Positions 43,697 to 51,941 of a stretch of 51,941 bases of DNA are shown one piece after another. A program made the position numbers and the translations under genes. Below the pieces are notes generated by a model. That model did not search any database. It was not told the origin of the DNA and saw only the letters and a list, made by a program, of their open reading frames with translations. Numbering within the stretch: position 1 is the first letter of the stretch; each line of letters opens with the position of its first letter. Source of the DNA: Candidatus Cryptobacteroides intestinipullorum (GTDB lineage Bacteria > Bacteroidota > Bacteroidia > Bacteroidales > UBA932); contig DVIP01000028.1 in NCBI GenBank assembly GCA_018711225.1, forward strand, positions 1 to 51,941, in the 5' to 3' direction.

Positions 43697-45808
43697 TTAT
43701 TCGTCCTCATCTACGTTCTTGTAGCCGCTCTTCTCGACAATCTCCTTGGCGAGGTTTGCAGGAACTTCAGCATAGTGGTCGAATGTCATTGTGCTGGTAG
43801 CACGACCGGATGATATGGTCCTCAGGACAGTCACATAACCGAACTGCTCAGCGAGAGGGACGAATGCCTTCACAATCCTGGCACCGGTAGTGGAATCCAT
43901 TGCAGTCACCTGACCACGACGGCGGTTAAGGTCACCGACAATATCACCCATATAGTCTTCCGGAGTCACAACCTCGAGTGACATGATAGGTTCGAGAAGT
44001 ACCGGTTTTGCCTTAGGGCACGCATGACGGAATGCCTGGCGGGCACAAATCTCGAATGAAAGCTGGTCTGAGTCCACAGGGTGGAACGAACCGTCCTTCA
44101 ATGTCACCTTGAGTGAAGGAACCTCATATCCTGCGAGAACACCGTTTGCCATTGCAGACTTGAAACCTTTCTCGACAGAAGGAATGAACTCCTTAGGAAC
44201 ATTACCTCCCTTCACCTCGTCAATGAACTGGAGTCCGGTAACGCCCTCGTCTGCAGGTCCGATTTCTACTATGATATCTGCGAACTTACCGCGGCCACCG
44301 GTCTGCTTCTTGAAGACTTCACGGTGCTGTACGGTAGCTGTAATGGCTTCCTTGTAGTTCACCTGAGGTGCACCCTGGTTGATTTCCACACCGAATTCAC
44401 GGCGGAGACGGTCAACGATGATGTCCAGGTGAAGCTCACCCATACCGCTGATGACGGTCTGGCCTGTCTCGTGATCTGTCTTGACAGTGAATGTAGGGTC
44501 TTCCTCCGCAAGTTTCGCAAGTGCGATTCCGAGCTTGTCAAGATCCTTCTGGGTCTTAGGCTCTACTGCAAGTCCGATAACCGGATCCGGGAATTCCATT
44601 GATTCGAGAGTGATAGGATGATCCTCCACGCAGATGGTATCACCGGTACGGAGATCCTTGAAACCTACAGCCGCGCAGATGTCTCCGGCCTCTACAAACT
44701 CGATAGGATTCTGCTTGTTCGAGTGCATCTGGTACAGACGTGCGACACGCTCTTTCTTGTCAGAACGGGTATTGAGCACGTATGAACCTGCATCCAGACG
44801 GCCTGAATATGCCCTCAGGAAAGCCAGACGGCCTACGAACGGGTCGGTAGCAATCTTGAAGACCAGAGCGCAGAACGGCTCCTTGGCATCCGGCTTACGC
44901 TCTTCCTCATCTCCTGTCTTTGGATTCACGCCCTTGACTGCACCCTTGTCGAGCGGAGAAGGGAGATAACGCATGACAGCATCGAGAAGGAACTGAACGC
45001 CCTTGTTCTTGAATGAAGAACCGCAGCATGCAGGCACTATGGACATGTCGATGGTAGCCTTCCTCAAAGCCGTGATGATTTCGTCCTCGGAAATGGAATC
45101 AGGATCCTCGAAGAATTTCTCCATCAGGGACTCGTCATATTCGGCAGCGGCCTCTACAAGCTTTTCCCTCCATGCGGCGACATCTGCCTTCATGTCTTCC
45201 GGCACATCGGTCACCTTGTAGTTCACGAGCTCTTCACTGCTGTCATATATCAGGGCCTTGTTGGCGATAAGGTCCACAATACCCTGGAATTTGTCCTCAG
45301 CACCGATAGGCAGGCAGATAGGTACAGCCCTTGCTCCGAGCTTTTCCTTGATCTCTTCGACCACAGCCAGGAAATCCGCGCCTACACGGTCCATCTTGTT
45401 CACGTATGCAATCTTCGGGACACCGTACTTGTCAGCCTGACGCCATACCGTCTCGGACTGAGGCTGTACGCGGCCTACTGCGCAGAAAGTGGCTACTGTT
45501 CCGTCCAGTACACGGAGAGAACGCTCCACCTCCACAGTGAAATCCACGTGGCCCGGAGTATCAATCAAGTTAATCTGATAAGTATCCCCTTTATAATGCC
45601 AGAAAGCGGTAGTAGCGGCTGAAGTGATGGTAATACCACGCTCCTGCTCCTGGACCATCCAGTCCATAGTGGCAGCACCTTCGTGAACCTCCCCTATCTT
45701 GTGGGTCTTCCCAGTATAATAAAGGATTCGCTCTGAAGTTGTAGTCTTACCGGCATCAATGTGGGCCATAATACCGATATTCCTGGTGAATTTAAGATCT
45801 CTTGCCAT
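43697..45808 (-). CDS. fusA: Elongation factor G
   Basis: A 703-residue translocation GTPase. The G domain shows [10 protein letters not shown] (P-loop), [11 protein letters not shown] (switch I), DTPGHVDF and NKMDRVGAD. Domains II-V are complete, with [19 protein letters not shown] and the C-terminal [19 protein letters not shown]. Normal place between rpsG and rpsJ. Confidence 0.98.
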   Translation of the reverse strand: MARDLKFTRNIGIMAHIDAGKTTTSERILYYTGKTHKIGEVHEGAATMDWMVQEQERGITITSAATTAFWHYKGDTYQINLIDTPGHVDFTVEVERSLRVLDGTVATFCAVGRVQPQSETVWRQADKYGVPKIAYVNKMDRVGADFLAVVEEIKEKLGARAVPICLPIGAEDKFQGIVDLIANKALIYDSSEELVNYKVTDVPEDMKADVAAWREKLVEAAAEYDESLMEKFFEDPDSISEDEIITALRKATIDMSIVPACCGSSFKNKGVQFLLDAVMRYLPSPLDKGAVKGVNPKTGDEEERKPDAKEPFCALVFKIATDPFVGRLAFLRAYSGRLDAGSYVLNTRSDKKERVARLYQMHSNKQNPIEFVEAGDICAAVGFKDLRTGDTICVEDHPITLESMEFPDPVIGLAVEPKTQKDLDKLGIALAKLAEEDPTFTVKTDHETGQTVISGMGELHLDIIVDRLRREFGVEINQGAPQVNYKEAITATVQHREVFKKQTGGRGKFADIIVEIGPADEGVTGLQFIDEVKGGNVPKEFIPSVEKGFKSAMANGVLAGYEVPSLKVTLKDGSFHPVDSDQLSFEICARQAFRHACPKAKPVLLEPIMSLEVVTPEDYMGDIVGDLNRRRGQVTAMDSTTGARIVKAFVPLAEQFGYVTVLRTISSGRATSTMTFDHYAEVPANLAKEIVEKSGYKNVDEDE

Positions 45809-45830
45809 TTGTTCTTAACTTAATTGGGGA

Positions 45831-46307
45831 TTAGAAACGGAAGTGGGCAAATGCCTTGTTGGCCTCTGCCATCCTGTGCATATCTTCTTTTCTCTTGTAT
45901 GCCGCACCCTCGCAGTTATAGGCAGCGATGATTTCGGCACAAAGTTTTTCTGCCATCGAGTGGCCGGAACGCTTGCGGGCGAATACGATCATATTCTTCA
46001 TAGAAAGTGAAATCTTCCTTTCCGGACGAACCTCGGTAGGCACCTGGAAGTTAGCTCCTCCGATCCTGCGGCTTTTCACCTCTACCTGAGGTGTCACATT
46101 CTCGAGAGCCTTCCTCCAAATATCCAGAGGAGCCTTGTCAGAATCTTTCATCTTCTCGCCTACCATGTCAATGGCATCGTAAAAAATAGAATACGCGATA
46201 CTCTTCTTCCCCTGCAACATAAGATTGTTCACGAAACGTGTAACCATCACATCGTGAAACTTTGGATCTGGAAGTAGAATCCTCTTCTTAGGCTTCGCTT
46301 TTCTCAT
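45831..46307 (-). CDS. rpsG: 30S ribosomal protein S7
   Basis: A 158-residue protein that nucleates the 30S head and lies at the mRNA exit. [30 protein letters not shown] and [22 protein letters not shown] are typical. 22 bp before fusA in the str operon. Confidence 0.98.
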   Translation of the reverse strand: MRKAKPKKRILLPDPKFHDVMVTRFVNNLMLQGKKSIAYSIFYDAIDMVGEKMKDSDKAPLDIWRKALENVTPQVEVKSRRIGGANFQVPTEVRPERKISLSMKNMIVFARKRSGHSMAEKLCAEIIAAYNCEGAAYKRKEDMHRMAEANKAFAHFRF

Positions 46308-46338
46308 TGTTCTGAAAAATTAAATAGGTGGTAAATGA

Positions 46339-46722
46339 TTACTTCTTAGATTTCTTTGGTCTCTTGGCACCATAAAGGGAGCGGGACTGTGTCCTTCCCT
46401 CGACGCCTGCCGTATCCAAAGCTCCTCTAAGGATGTGGTAACGTACACCCGGGAGGTCCTTCACACGACCGCCTCTTACAAGCACGATAGAGTGCTCCTG
46501 GAGGTTGTGGCCCTCGCCCGGAATGTAGGCATTCACCTCTTTGGAGTTAGTAAGACGTACACGGGCAACCTTACGCATTGCTGAGTTAGGTTTCTTAGGT
46601 GTAGTAGTGTACACACGCACGCATACGCCCCTCCTCTGAGGGCATGCATCCAACGCGCGAGACTTGCTCTTGACTTCGATAACCTCGCGCCCCTTGCGAA
46701 CTAATTGTTGAATTGTAGGCAT
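46339..46722 (-). CDS. rpsL: 30S ribosomal protein S12
   Basis: A 127-residue decoding-centre protein. [13 protein letters not shown] and the two loops [13 protein letters not shown] and [11 protein letters not shown] carry the wild-type Lys residues whose change gives streptomycin resistance elsewhere, so no such mutation is present. First gene of the str operon. Confidence 0.98.
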   Translation of the reverse strand: MPTIQQLVRKGREVIEVKSKSRALDACPQRRGVCVRVYTTTPKKPNSAMRKVARVRLTNSKEVNAYIPGEGHNLQEHSIVLVRGGRVKDLPGVRYHILRGALDTAGVEGRTQSRSLYGAKRPKKSKK

Positions 46723-46756
46723 AAATGATTGTTAATCTTAAATTTATGTATCCTTC

Positions 46757-46773
46757 CCCATACTTTGGGGGCT
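46757..46773 (-). promoter_or_regulatory. Small leader hairpin of rpsL
   Basis: On the minus strand CCCC-AAAGTAT-GGGG lies at the predicted 5' end of the rpsL transcript. It is only a short stem and its role is unknown. Confidence 0.35.
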
Positions 46774-46774
46774 G

Positions 46775-46782
46775 CAAATATA
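46775..46782 (-). promoter_or_regulatory. -7 promoter box of the str operon
   Basis: Minus-strand TATATTTG in GTATATTTGCAGCC. Predicted start near 46768, leader about 45 nt. A TTG about 22 bp upstream could be part of the -33 element. Confidence 0.65.
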
Positions 46783-46830
46783 CGGATAAAAATTTAATTA
46801 TTAACAATTTTATCAACAAAAACCGAAAAT

Positions 46831-46848
46831 ATTGTCCTGCAGGACAAT
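46831..46848 (-). terminator. Palindrome after the OstA-like gene, possible terminator
   Basis: ATTGTCCTGCAGGACAAT is a perfect 18-bp palindrome 10 bp beyond the stop, followed on the minus strand by ATTTTCGGTTTTT. The stem is only 7 bp with a 4-base loop, so termination may be weak. A regulator-binding palindrome upstream of rpsL is the alternative. Confidence 0.5.
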
Positions 46849-46858
46849 GAAAAAGACA

Positions 46859-49528
46859 TTATTCACTGTCAGGAACATCCGGTTCCCTGACTTTCCGTTT
46901 GGACATTTTCTTCTCGTAACGCTCGATGTACCTCTGCAGCATTTCGGAATCCCTGACAGCCTGTTCCTGCGCCTGTCTCAGGGCCTTGCGTTTCTTTTCC
47001 CTTATTCTGGCGGCCTTCCGGTCTGCCTTGGCCTTCTCCTTCTCCGCATCGGCCTTGTCCATTTCCGCCCATCTGGCCTCGCGGGCTGCAATCCTCTCCT
47101 GCTTCCTGCGTTCCTTTTCCGCTTTCTTCTTCTCGCGGATCTGTTCTTTCGTCAGGACTATGGACGGATCGTTCATGGCCGCTATCGAATCAGCTCTGGC
47201 AATGCTGTCTGCAAGCGCAAGGGAGTCAGACACTGCTTTCAGACTGTCCTGCAATGCCAGAGAATCCGCCTTCACCGTTTCAAGCGAATCGAGTCTGGCT
47301 ATGGCAAGAGAATCCTGAATTTGCTGCCGGCGGATTTCCTCCTGCTGCTCCGCCCTCTGTCTCTCTATCGAGCGCACATGATTCAGCGAATCCCTCAGGG
47401 AAATCTGCAGATAGATATCGTCGATATAACCCGGAAAATAGAGGTTCGTCTGTGCATAGCGCGCTCTCGGACGGGCATTGTACCGGGTCCGTTCCGTCGG
47501 TCGGAGCTCTATTGAGGTCACGGCATGCCTGTCCGCCGGTCTCCTGTCCGGCTGCCAGTTGAAACCTTTCAGCATCCTGTCTTCCTCGCTCATCTGCACC
47601 ACCGGATAGGCATCGCTTACCGCCGTATCAAAATAGTATATCCTGTGTATGGTCCCGTCCCTGAATATGGCGGAAAGCATTTTGGAGTCTTTCTTGTTCA
47701 CCGTCGCCAGGGCGTCATTTTCCTCAATATAGAACAGGGCAGAAGCTCCGCCCAGCGCGTCGAAACGGGAAAGTTCCCCTTCCGGAGAAAAATAGGCCAT
47801 CATTTCCGCCCCTCTTATCTGGTCATAGTGCGTAGTATCCTCTTCTATATGGATAAAGGCGTTGGACATCAGGCTGGCCTTCTCCATAGCGTTGTTTTTT
47901 ATCACTACAGATATGCTGTCCGCATTGTACTGCTGTGTGACTTCATTCCATATCATCGGCTCCTTGAACAGCCTCGCCAGAGAATCCAGGTCGGAATACA
48001 GCAGGGAATCGCATACTACCTGCATCGTACTCCTGTATATTTTCACATTCCTCAACGCGACGACAAAACCTATTTTCGTCGTATCTTTCACCGACGCGAG
48101 AGAGTCCGCGACACCCAGACTATCCGCCAATGACAACGAGTCCGTAACTCCCAGACTATCCGTCAATGACAATGAGTCCGTAACTCCCAGACTATCCGTC
48201 AATGACAACGAATCCGTAACTCCCAGACTGTCCGCCAATGACAATGAATCCGTAACTCCCAGACTGTCCGTCAATGACAATGAGTCCGCAACTCCCAGGC
48301 TGTCCGCCAATGCCAACGAGTCCGCAAGCGTCGCCGCCTTTACGGCAGCCAGAGAATCCGCCTGAGCCTTCGCTCTGGCCCGCTGCTGAGCCTCCATCTG
48401 TGCCTTTTTGTTCGGATCGTTCATCGCCTCTTCGGCAGCCTTCTTGGCAGCTTCCTCTGCTGCTTTCCTGCGGAACTCCGTCACCGGATCAATATTCAGA
48501 TTCGCCTTCCTCACGGCAGCATCCGCAATGGTGACGGAATCTATCTCGAACATCCTGAGAGTATAGTGAATCAGGGTGTCCGCACCGAAATATACCGTAT
48601 CCTTCTTCTGTTCTTCCTCTATAACGGTGACGACAGCAGGATCTCTGGTAAGCGTCACGACGGACAGGGAGTCCACGTAATCGAGTTTCCCGGCAAGCCC
48701 GTGCACATTCCTGGTGGTATCGGTAAGCTGCACATTGCCGTACATTATTATATTGGAAGTATTCCTGTTGAAATACAGCGAATCACACCATGCCTCCTGA
48801 GTATCGGACATCAGATGCACATTCCTGCTGAAAAAGAACTGCTCGCGGCTCCTGTCATACCAGCCGTGCTCGGAAGAAAGCATGTTTTCATCTTTCCAGG
48901 CATTGGTGCCGGTGCCGAATGTAGCCATGGACAAGTCCGACTCGTATTTGAGGGTATTGGTCTTGATGAAAATGGAGTCGGTGAACATATTGACATCCGT
49001 CTCGAAATCGAAAGTCTTGATTTTCGAATCATACGTTCCTGTCTGGCTCTCGATTATCTGTCCGTCCTTGTCCCTCATGGCCCCTCCCCTGAAAAAGACG
49101 GCCACACTGTCTTTCGTGTTGTAATCCAGAAACCTCGTCCTCAGAGTGTTGTTGTCCTTGTCCTGGAGCTGGACCACATTTCCACGGAACTCCGCCAGAT
49201 CCGTGTCTATGTAATATTTCATCTTCTCGCTCTGCAGCTCTGTCTGATCCTGTATGATACGGACGTTCCCGACAGCATCTATGACCCTTGTGTCGACATT
49301 CCACAGGGCAGTATCGCATAGAAGGTAAGTGTTGTTGTGAAGAAATCTCGCCGGGCCTACTATCTTCCTGTAATTCATCCCGTCTATCTCCAGGAGCTGG
49401 GCACTCTTTCCGCTTAACAGCCGCACGAGGCTGTCTTCCGGCTCTTCGGTCTGCCCCTGGGCAAGTATGCCAGGAGAAAACAGAAGAGCGGCAAGGGAAA
49501 GCAGTACAGTACAACAGGCCCTCATCAT
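46859..49528 (-). CDS. OstA/LptA-like LPS-transport protein with long repeat-rich tail
   Basis: An 889-residue exported protein. A signal peptide (MMRACCTVLLSLAALLFSPGILA) is followed by about 320 residues of OstA-type repeated strands (MKYYIDTDLAEFRGNV, VNMFTDSIFIKTNTLKYE, NVHLMSDTQEAWCDSLYF, IIMYGNVQLTDTTRN), the fold that carries LPS across the periplasm. Then come an Ala/Lys-rich helix and a block of six 12-residue DSLxxxDS repeats, a second OstA-like segment (VYRSTMQVVCDSLLYSDLDSL), and a charged Lys/Arg/Glu C-terminal helix. It is longer than usual for the family because of these insertions. ATG 49528 lies 2 bp after the SurA gene, against the track start inside it. Confidence 0.83.
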   Translation of the reverse strand: MMRACCTVLLSLAALLFSPGILAQGQTEEPEDSLVRLLSGKSAQLLEIDGMNYRKIVGPARFLHNNTYLLCDTALWNVDTRVIDAVGNVRIIQDQTELQSEKMKYYIDTDLAEFRGNVVQLQDKDNNTLRTRFLDYNTKDSVAVFFRGGAMRDKDGQIIESQTGTYDSKIKTFDFETDVNMFTDSIFIKTNTLKYESDLSMATFGTGTNAWKDENMLSSEHGWYDRSREQFFFSRNVHLMSDTQEAWCDSLYFNRNTSNIIMYGNVQLTDTTRNVHGLAGKLDYVDSLSVVTLTRDPAVVTVIEEEQKKDTVYFGADTLIHYTLRMFEIDSVTIADAAVRKANLNIDPVTEFRRKAAEEAAKKAAEEAMNDPNKKAQMEAQQRARAKAQADSLAAVKAATLADSLALADSLGVADSLSLTDSLGVTDSLSLADSLGVTDSLSLTDSLGVTDSLSLTDSLGVTDSLSLADSLGVADSLASVKDTTKIGFVVALRNVKIYRSTMQVVCDSLLYSDLDSLARLFKEPMIWNEVTQQYNADSISVVIKNNAMEKASLMSNAFIHIEEDTTHYDQIRGAEMMAYFSPEGELSRFDALGGASALFYIEENDALATVNKKDSKMLSAIFRDGTIHRIYYFDTAVSDAYPVVQMSEEDRMLKGFNWQPDRRPADRHAVTSIELRPTERTRYNARPRARYAQTNLYFPGYIDDIYLQISLRDSLNHVRSIERQRAEQQEEIRRQQIQDSLAIARLDSLETVKADSLALQDSLKAVSDSLALADSIARADSIAAMNDPSIVLTKEQIREKKKAEKERRKQERIAAREARWAEMDKADAEKEKAKADRKAARIREKKRKALRQAQEQAVRDSEMLQRYIERYEKKMSKRKVREPDVPDSE
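48102..48317 (-). repeat. 36-bp tandem repeat inside the OstA-like gene
   Basis: Six head-to-tail 36-bp units begin at 48102, 48138, 48174, 48210, 48246 and 48282, each differing by a few bases. They encode 12-residue units of the form TDSLGVTDSLSL or ADSLGVADSLSL. A decayed seventh unit starts at 48318. The length is a multiple of three, so copy changes keep the frame. Confidence 0.92.
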
Positions 49529-49530
49529 GG

Positions 49531-50913
49531 CTATTCTTCGGTTCTGATCTTGTCCATCCATTCCTCATGGGTGAACGGGCAATCCTTGAAAATAGGATCA
49601 ATGACTATGTATGTCTCGGAGATTTTCTTTTTTATGAATTCGTCGATGGCATTCATTGCCCTTTCGTTCTGGGCCTGCTCCGACAGCATGGTGTAGTCCT
49701 CGGAGAATGAAGCAGTATGGGCAGGTATTATCTTGTCCACCTTTATTATCTTATAGACGGTATTGCCGGACCGTCCCTCATTGTCCCTGGACTCGAAAGG
49801 TTCGGAAATCTCGCCTTCCTTGAGATCCTTGATGGCATTGTAGTCCTCAGGCTTGAGCTGGTCTATCTCGAAATAGGAAGAGCCCGTACTGGGATCCGCC
49901 ATCTGGCCTCCGTTTGTCCTGGTGGCAGGGTCCTGCGAATAGAACCTTGCGGCCAGGTCGAAAGACACCGCCCCGTTTGTAAGTTCCGTCTTGAGGCTGT
50001 CCAAGGTCTTGAAAGCCTTCTCCCTGTCCTCAGCCGTGTATTCAGGTTTCAGGAGGATATGCCTTGCATTGAACATGTCGCCCTTCTTCTCCAGCACCTC
50101 TATAATATGGAATCCGTCCGGAGTCTCGACTATCTGCGACACAATACCCGGCTTCAGAGCCATAGCCGCATCGGAAAACGCCGGCCAGAACACGGATTTG
50201 GATGCCATGCCGAGTTCCCCGCCCCTGCGTGCGCTTCCAGGGTCCTGCGAATATATCATGGCCAGGACGGAAAACTTCTCCCCGTTCATTATCCTTTCCC
50301 TGATCGCCAGAAGTCTTTCCTTCACTACCAGATTCGCAGCTTCCCGGTCAGGGTATATGCAGATCTGGCTCAGCTGGTATTTGATCGGGACTACAGGCAG
50401 GTCAAGAGAGTCCATCGCCTCCACATATTTCTGTACGTCGTACGGCGTCATCTCCGATACTGAAGAAGCCACATTCTGCTGCATCTGCTGTGTCAGGCTC
50501 TGGTCCTGCAGCGTCTGTCTCCATTCCTGGCGAAGGCGGTAAAGCGGCTTTCCGAAATATTTCTCGACATTCTCGTCACCTCCGAGCTGGGTCCTGATAT
50601 TGTCCACCCTGTTCCTCAGTTCGGATTCCACCATATCATTGTTCACAGTCAGGGAATCCAGCCTGGCCTGTATCAGAAACAACTTTGCAGTCATCATCTG
50701 CTCCAGAAGTTCGCACCTGATATTCCTGTCCGAAGCCATTCCCTGCGCCCTCATGACCTGGACTTCCTCTTCTATCTGGGAGACGGATATCATCTCGTTC
50801 CCGACTACCGCCACAGTCTTGTCAATAATCCCGTCAGGATATTTCTGGGCTGATACAGGTGCCTGCAAGACCATGAAGGCCAATAAGGCAGCTAGAACTT
50901 TCATCTTTTCCAT
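49531..50913 (-). CDS. SurA-type periplasmic peptidylprolyl isomerase/chaperone
   Basis: A 460-residue exported chaperone for outer-membrane proteins. A signal peptide (MEKMKVLAALLAFMVLQAPVSAQ) precedes a SurA N-terminal helical domain (GIIDKTVAVVGNEMISVSQIEEEV). Two parvulin domains follow, the first around IYSQDPGSARRGGELGMAS and GFHIIEVLEKKGD, the second around FNARHILLKPEYT and GGQMADPSTGSSYF. The track start at 51066 overlaps the next gene; ATG 50913 gives a signal peptide. Part of an outer-membrane biogenesis run with the OstA-like gene 2 bp downstream. Confidence 0.92.
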   Translation of the reverse strand: MEKMKVLAALLAFMVLQAPVSAQKYPDGIIDKTVAVVGNEMISVSQIEEEVQVMRAQGMASDRNIRCELLEQMMTAKLFLIQARLDSLTVNNDMVESELRNRVDNIRTQLGGDENVEKYFGKPLYRLRQEWRQTLQDQSLTQQMQQNVASSVSEMTPYDVQKYVEAMDSLDLPVVPIKYQLSQICIYPDREAANLVVKERLLAIRERIMNGEKFSVLAMIYSQDPGSARRGGELGMASKSVFWPAFSDAAMALKPGIVSQIVETPDGFHIIEVLEKKGDMFNARHILLKPEYTAEDREKAFKTLDSLKTELTNGAVSFDLAARFYSQDPATRTNGGQMADPSTGSSYFEIDQLKPEDYNAIKDLKEGEISEPFESRDNEGRSGNTVYKIIKVDKIIPAHTASFSEDYTMLSEQAQNERAMNAIDEFIKKKISETYIVIDPIFKDCPFTHEEWMDKIRTEE

Positions 50914-50948
50914 TGCCAATAATTTTCCGGCCCGTCCGGGGATGAGCC

Positions 50949-51815
50949 TTAGTAAATCACAAATTTTCCTTTTTCGCGCGCATCTTCCAGCAAGTCCTGT
51001 TCCAGACCGGTCACCAGCTGGTGGCGGCGGATACCGACAAGTATGCCTTTTATCTCCGCTTCGCAATATTCCAGCGGAAGAGGGTCGCCGGTTCCGACCA
51101 TATCATAAATGTAGGCCATGTTCAGCTTGTCGTAGTCATTGTCCTTTATCTGGATGAACGAATTTCTGATTTTCGGCAGCAGGCTGTTGTAATCCGTACC
51201 GAAATCCGCGGCAAGTTCGCTTATCCTTATCCATCTGCCGCCATAGTCGGTATATCTGTCAGCCGAAACGTAAGCCAGGCTGTCCACGTAAATCATGTCC
51301 TCCACATTGTCGGAAGAGAGATTCTTCTTTATGGGTTCGACATTGGGGGAATCCGTGGATATCCTCAAGAACTTGGCCTTCACCATGGGCATGTCGGCTA
51401 TGAACTTCTGCTTGTGGCTTTCATAATACTCTTCAATCTCGGACTCCGTCACGCTTGTATCCAGCCGTTCATTCACATAGCGCTGTTCATATCTGTATTT
51501 CAACACGGCCTTCCTATACTCTTCCAGCTCCTTGGACACATCCTTTTCCTGCTTGGACAGCTGTTCCTCGGCAATATCGGCATACACCAGGTCCGATGCC
51601 CAGGAATTGATATACTGCATCACGAGTTTCAGGCTGTCCTCGTGCGATGTACCGGAAGGAACCAGGGATTCCACCTCGCTCCGGCTGAGCTTGTGCTGGC
51701 CGACACGAGCTATGACCTTGTTGTCATTGCCGAAAAGCGACGAAATCGCCTCACACGATGAAAGCATCGGCAAGGCGACAATCATAATCATTACAGATGA
51801 AATCCAGCTTCTCAT
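50949..51815 (-). CDS. SurA-like lipoprotein, peptidylprolyl-isomerase related
   Basis: A 288-residue lipoprotein (lipobox PMLSSC, Cys at 21). An N-terminal helical part of SurA type (VIARVGQHKLSRSEVESLVPSG, SWASDLVYADIAEEQL, VTESEIEEYYESHKQKF) is recognisable, but the region where a parvulin domain would be expected is not convincing. So it is likely a chaperone-like relative without isomerase activity. It lies 6 bp after guaB and 35 bp before the larger SurA gene, and both probably serve outer-membrane protein folding. Confidence 0.78.
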   Translation of the reverse strand: MRSWISSVMIMIVALPMLSSCEAISSLFGNDNKVIARVGQHKLSRSEVESLVPSGTSHEDSLKLVMQYINSWASDLVYADIAEEQLSKQEKDVSKELEEYRKAVLKYRYEQRYVNERLDTSVTESEIEEYYESHKQKFIADMPMVKAKFLRISTDSPNVEPIKKNLSSDNVEDMIYVDSLAYVSADRYTDYGGRWIRISELAADFGTDYNSLLPKIRNSFIQIKDNDYDKLNMAYIYDMVGTGDPLPLEYCEAEIKGILVGIRRHQLVTGLEQDLLEDAREKGKFVIY

Positions 51816-51821
51816 CCGCTC

Positions 51822-51941
<120 letters not shown>

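Noticed and set aside
48102-48317. The 36-bp repeats as a CRISPR array
   Set aside because: The units are directly joined with no spacers and encode a regular peptide inside an ORF.
49717-50463. A 248-codon plus-strand ORF
   Set aside because: Shadow of the SurA gene on the opposite strand.

Overview
The window is a chromosomal piece of a Bacteroidota genome, most likely order Bacteroidales, from a moderate-GC species. The evidence is the mix of families: an S46 dipeptidyl-peptidase, DUF4270, DUF4294, DUF3098, DUF4876 and DUF6850 proteins, a FISUMP lipoprotein, a FecI/FecR-type sigma/anti-sigma pair and an OstA-like LPS protein. Bacteroidota-type -7 promoter boxes (TAnnTTTG) recur, and Shine-Dalgarno sites are not conspicuous. 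Family or genus cannot be fixed from this sequence alone.

Layout. (1) 1-7062, plus strand: a tight glycan-degradation operon of a GH31 glycosidase (5' end outside the window), an ECF sigma factor, a FecR anti-sigma factor, a SASA-type esterase and a GH2 glycosidase. No SusC/SusD pair lies in it. (2) 7152-17781, minus strand: the spc/alpha ribosomal block from rplP to rplQ with secY, map, infA and rpoA. It starts at rplP with its own promoter. (3) 18154-24493: envelope and housekeeping genes. These are a DUF4294 protein, lpxH, uppP, a DUF3098 protein and ftsX, then a divergent pair (a GT5-like half protein and a DUF4270 lipoprotein), then acpP. (4) 24594-28624, minus: an S46 peptidase overlapping uvrC. 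(5) 28689-39639, minus: a TonB-dependent receptor, a DUF4876 lipoprotein, a DUF6850 outer-membrane barrel, a secreted M16 metalloprotease and a membrane polyferredoxin. (6) 39925-42792: a FISUMP lipoprotein and a C69 dipeptidase. (7) 43116-46722, minus: a CAT-anticodon tRNA and the str operon rpsL-rpsG-fusA-rpsJ. (8) 46859-51941, minus: guaB (3' end only), two SurA-like chaperones and an OstA/LptA-like protein, a set for outer-membrane biogenesis.

Two things stand out. First, the str-S10-spc-alpha superoperon, continuous in most relatives, is split here. rpsJ is followed by a tRNA and about 25 kb of unrelated genes before rplP, and rplC, rplD, rplW, rplB, rpsS, rplV and rpsC are absent. Second, the receptor/lipoprotein/barrel/M16 protease/Fe-S protein cluster resembles a protein- or peptide-import system. 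Its parts parallel the ferredoxin-uptake (Fus) logic of Pectobacterium, but its substrate is unknown.

Intergenic regions carry a dispersed family of GC-rich palindromes centred on TTGCAA. A similar palindrome forms the acpP terminator. Most annotated starts were moved downstream of the longest ORF start, to remove overlaps and to place signal peptides at the N-terminus.
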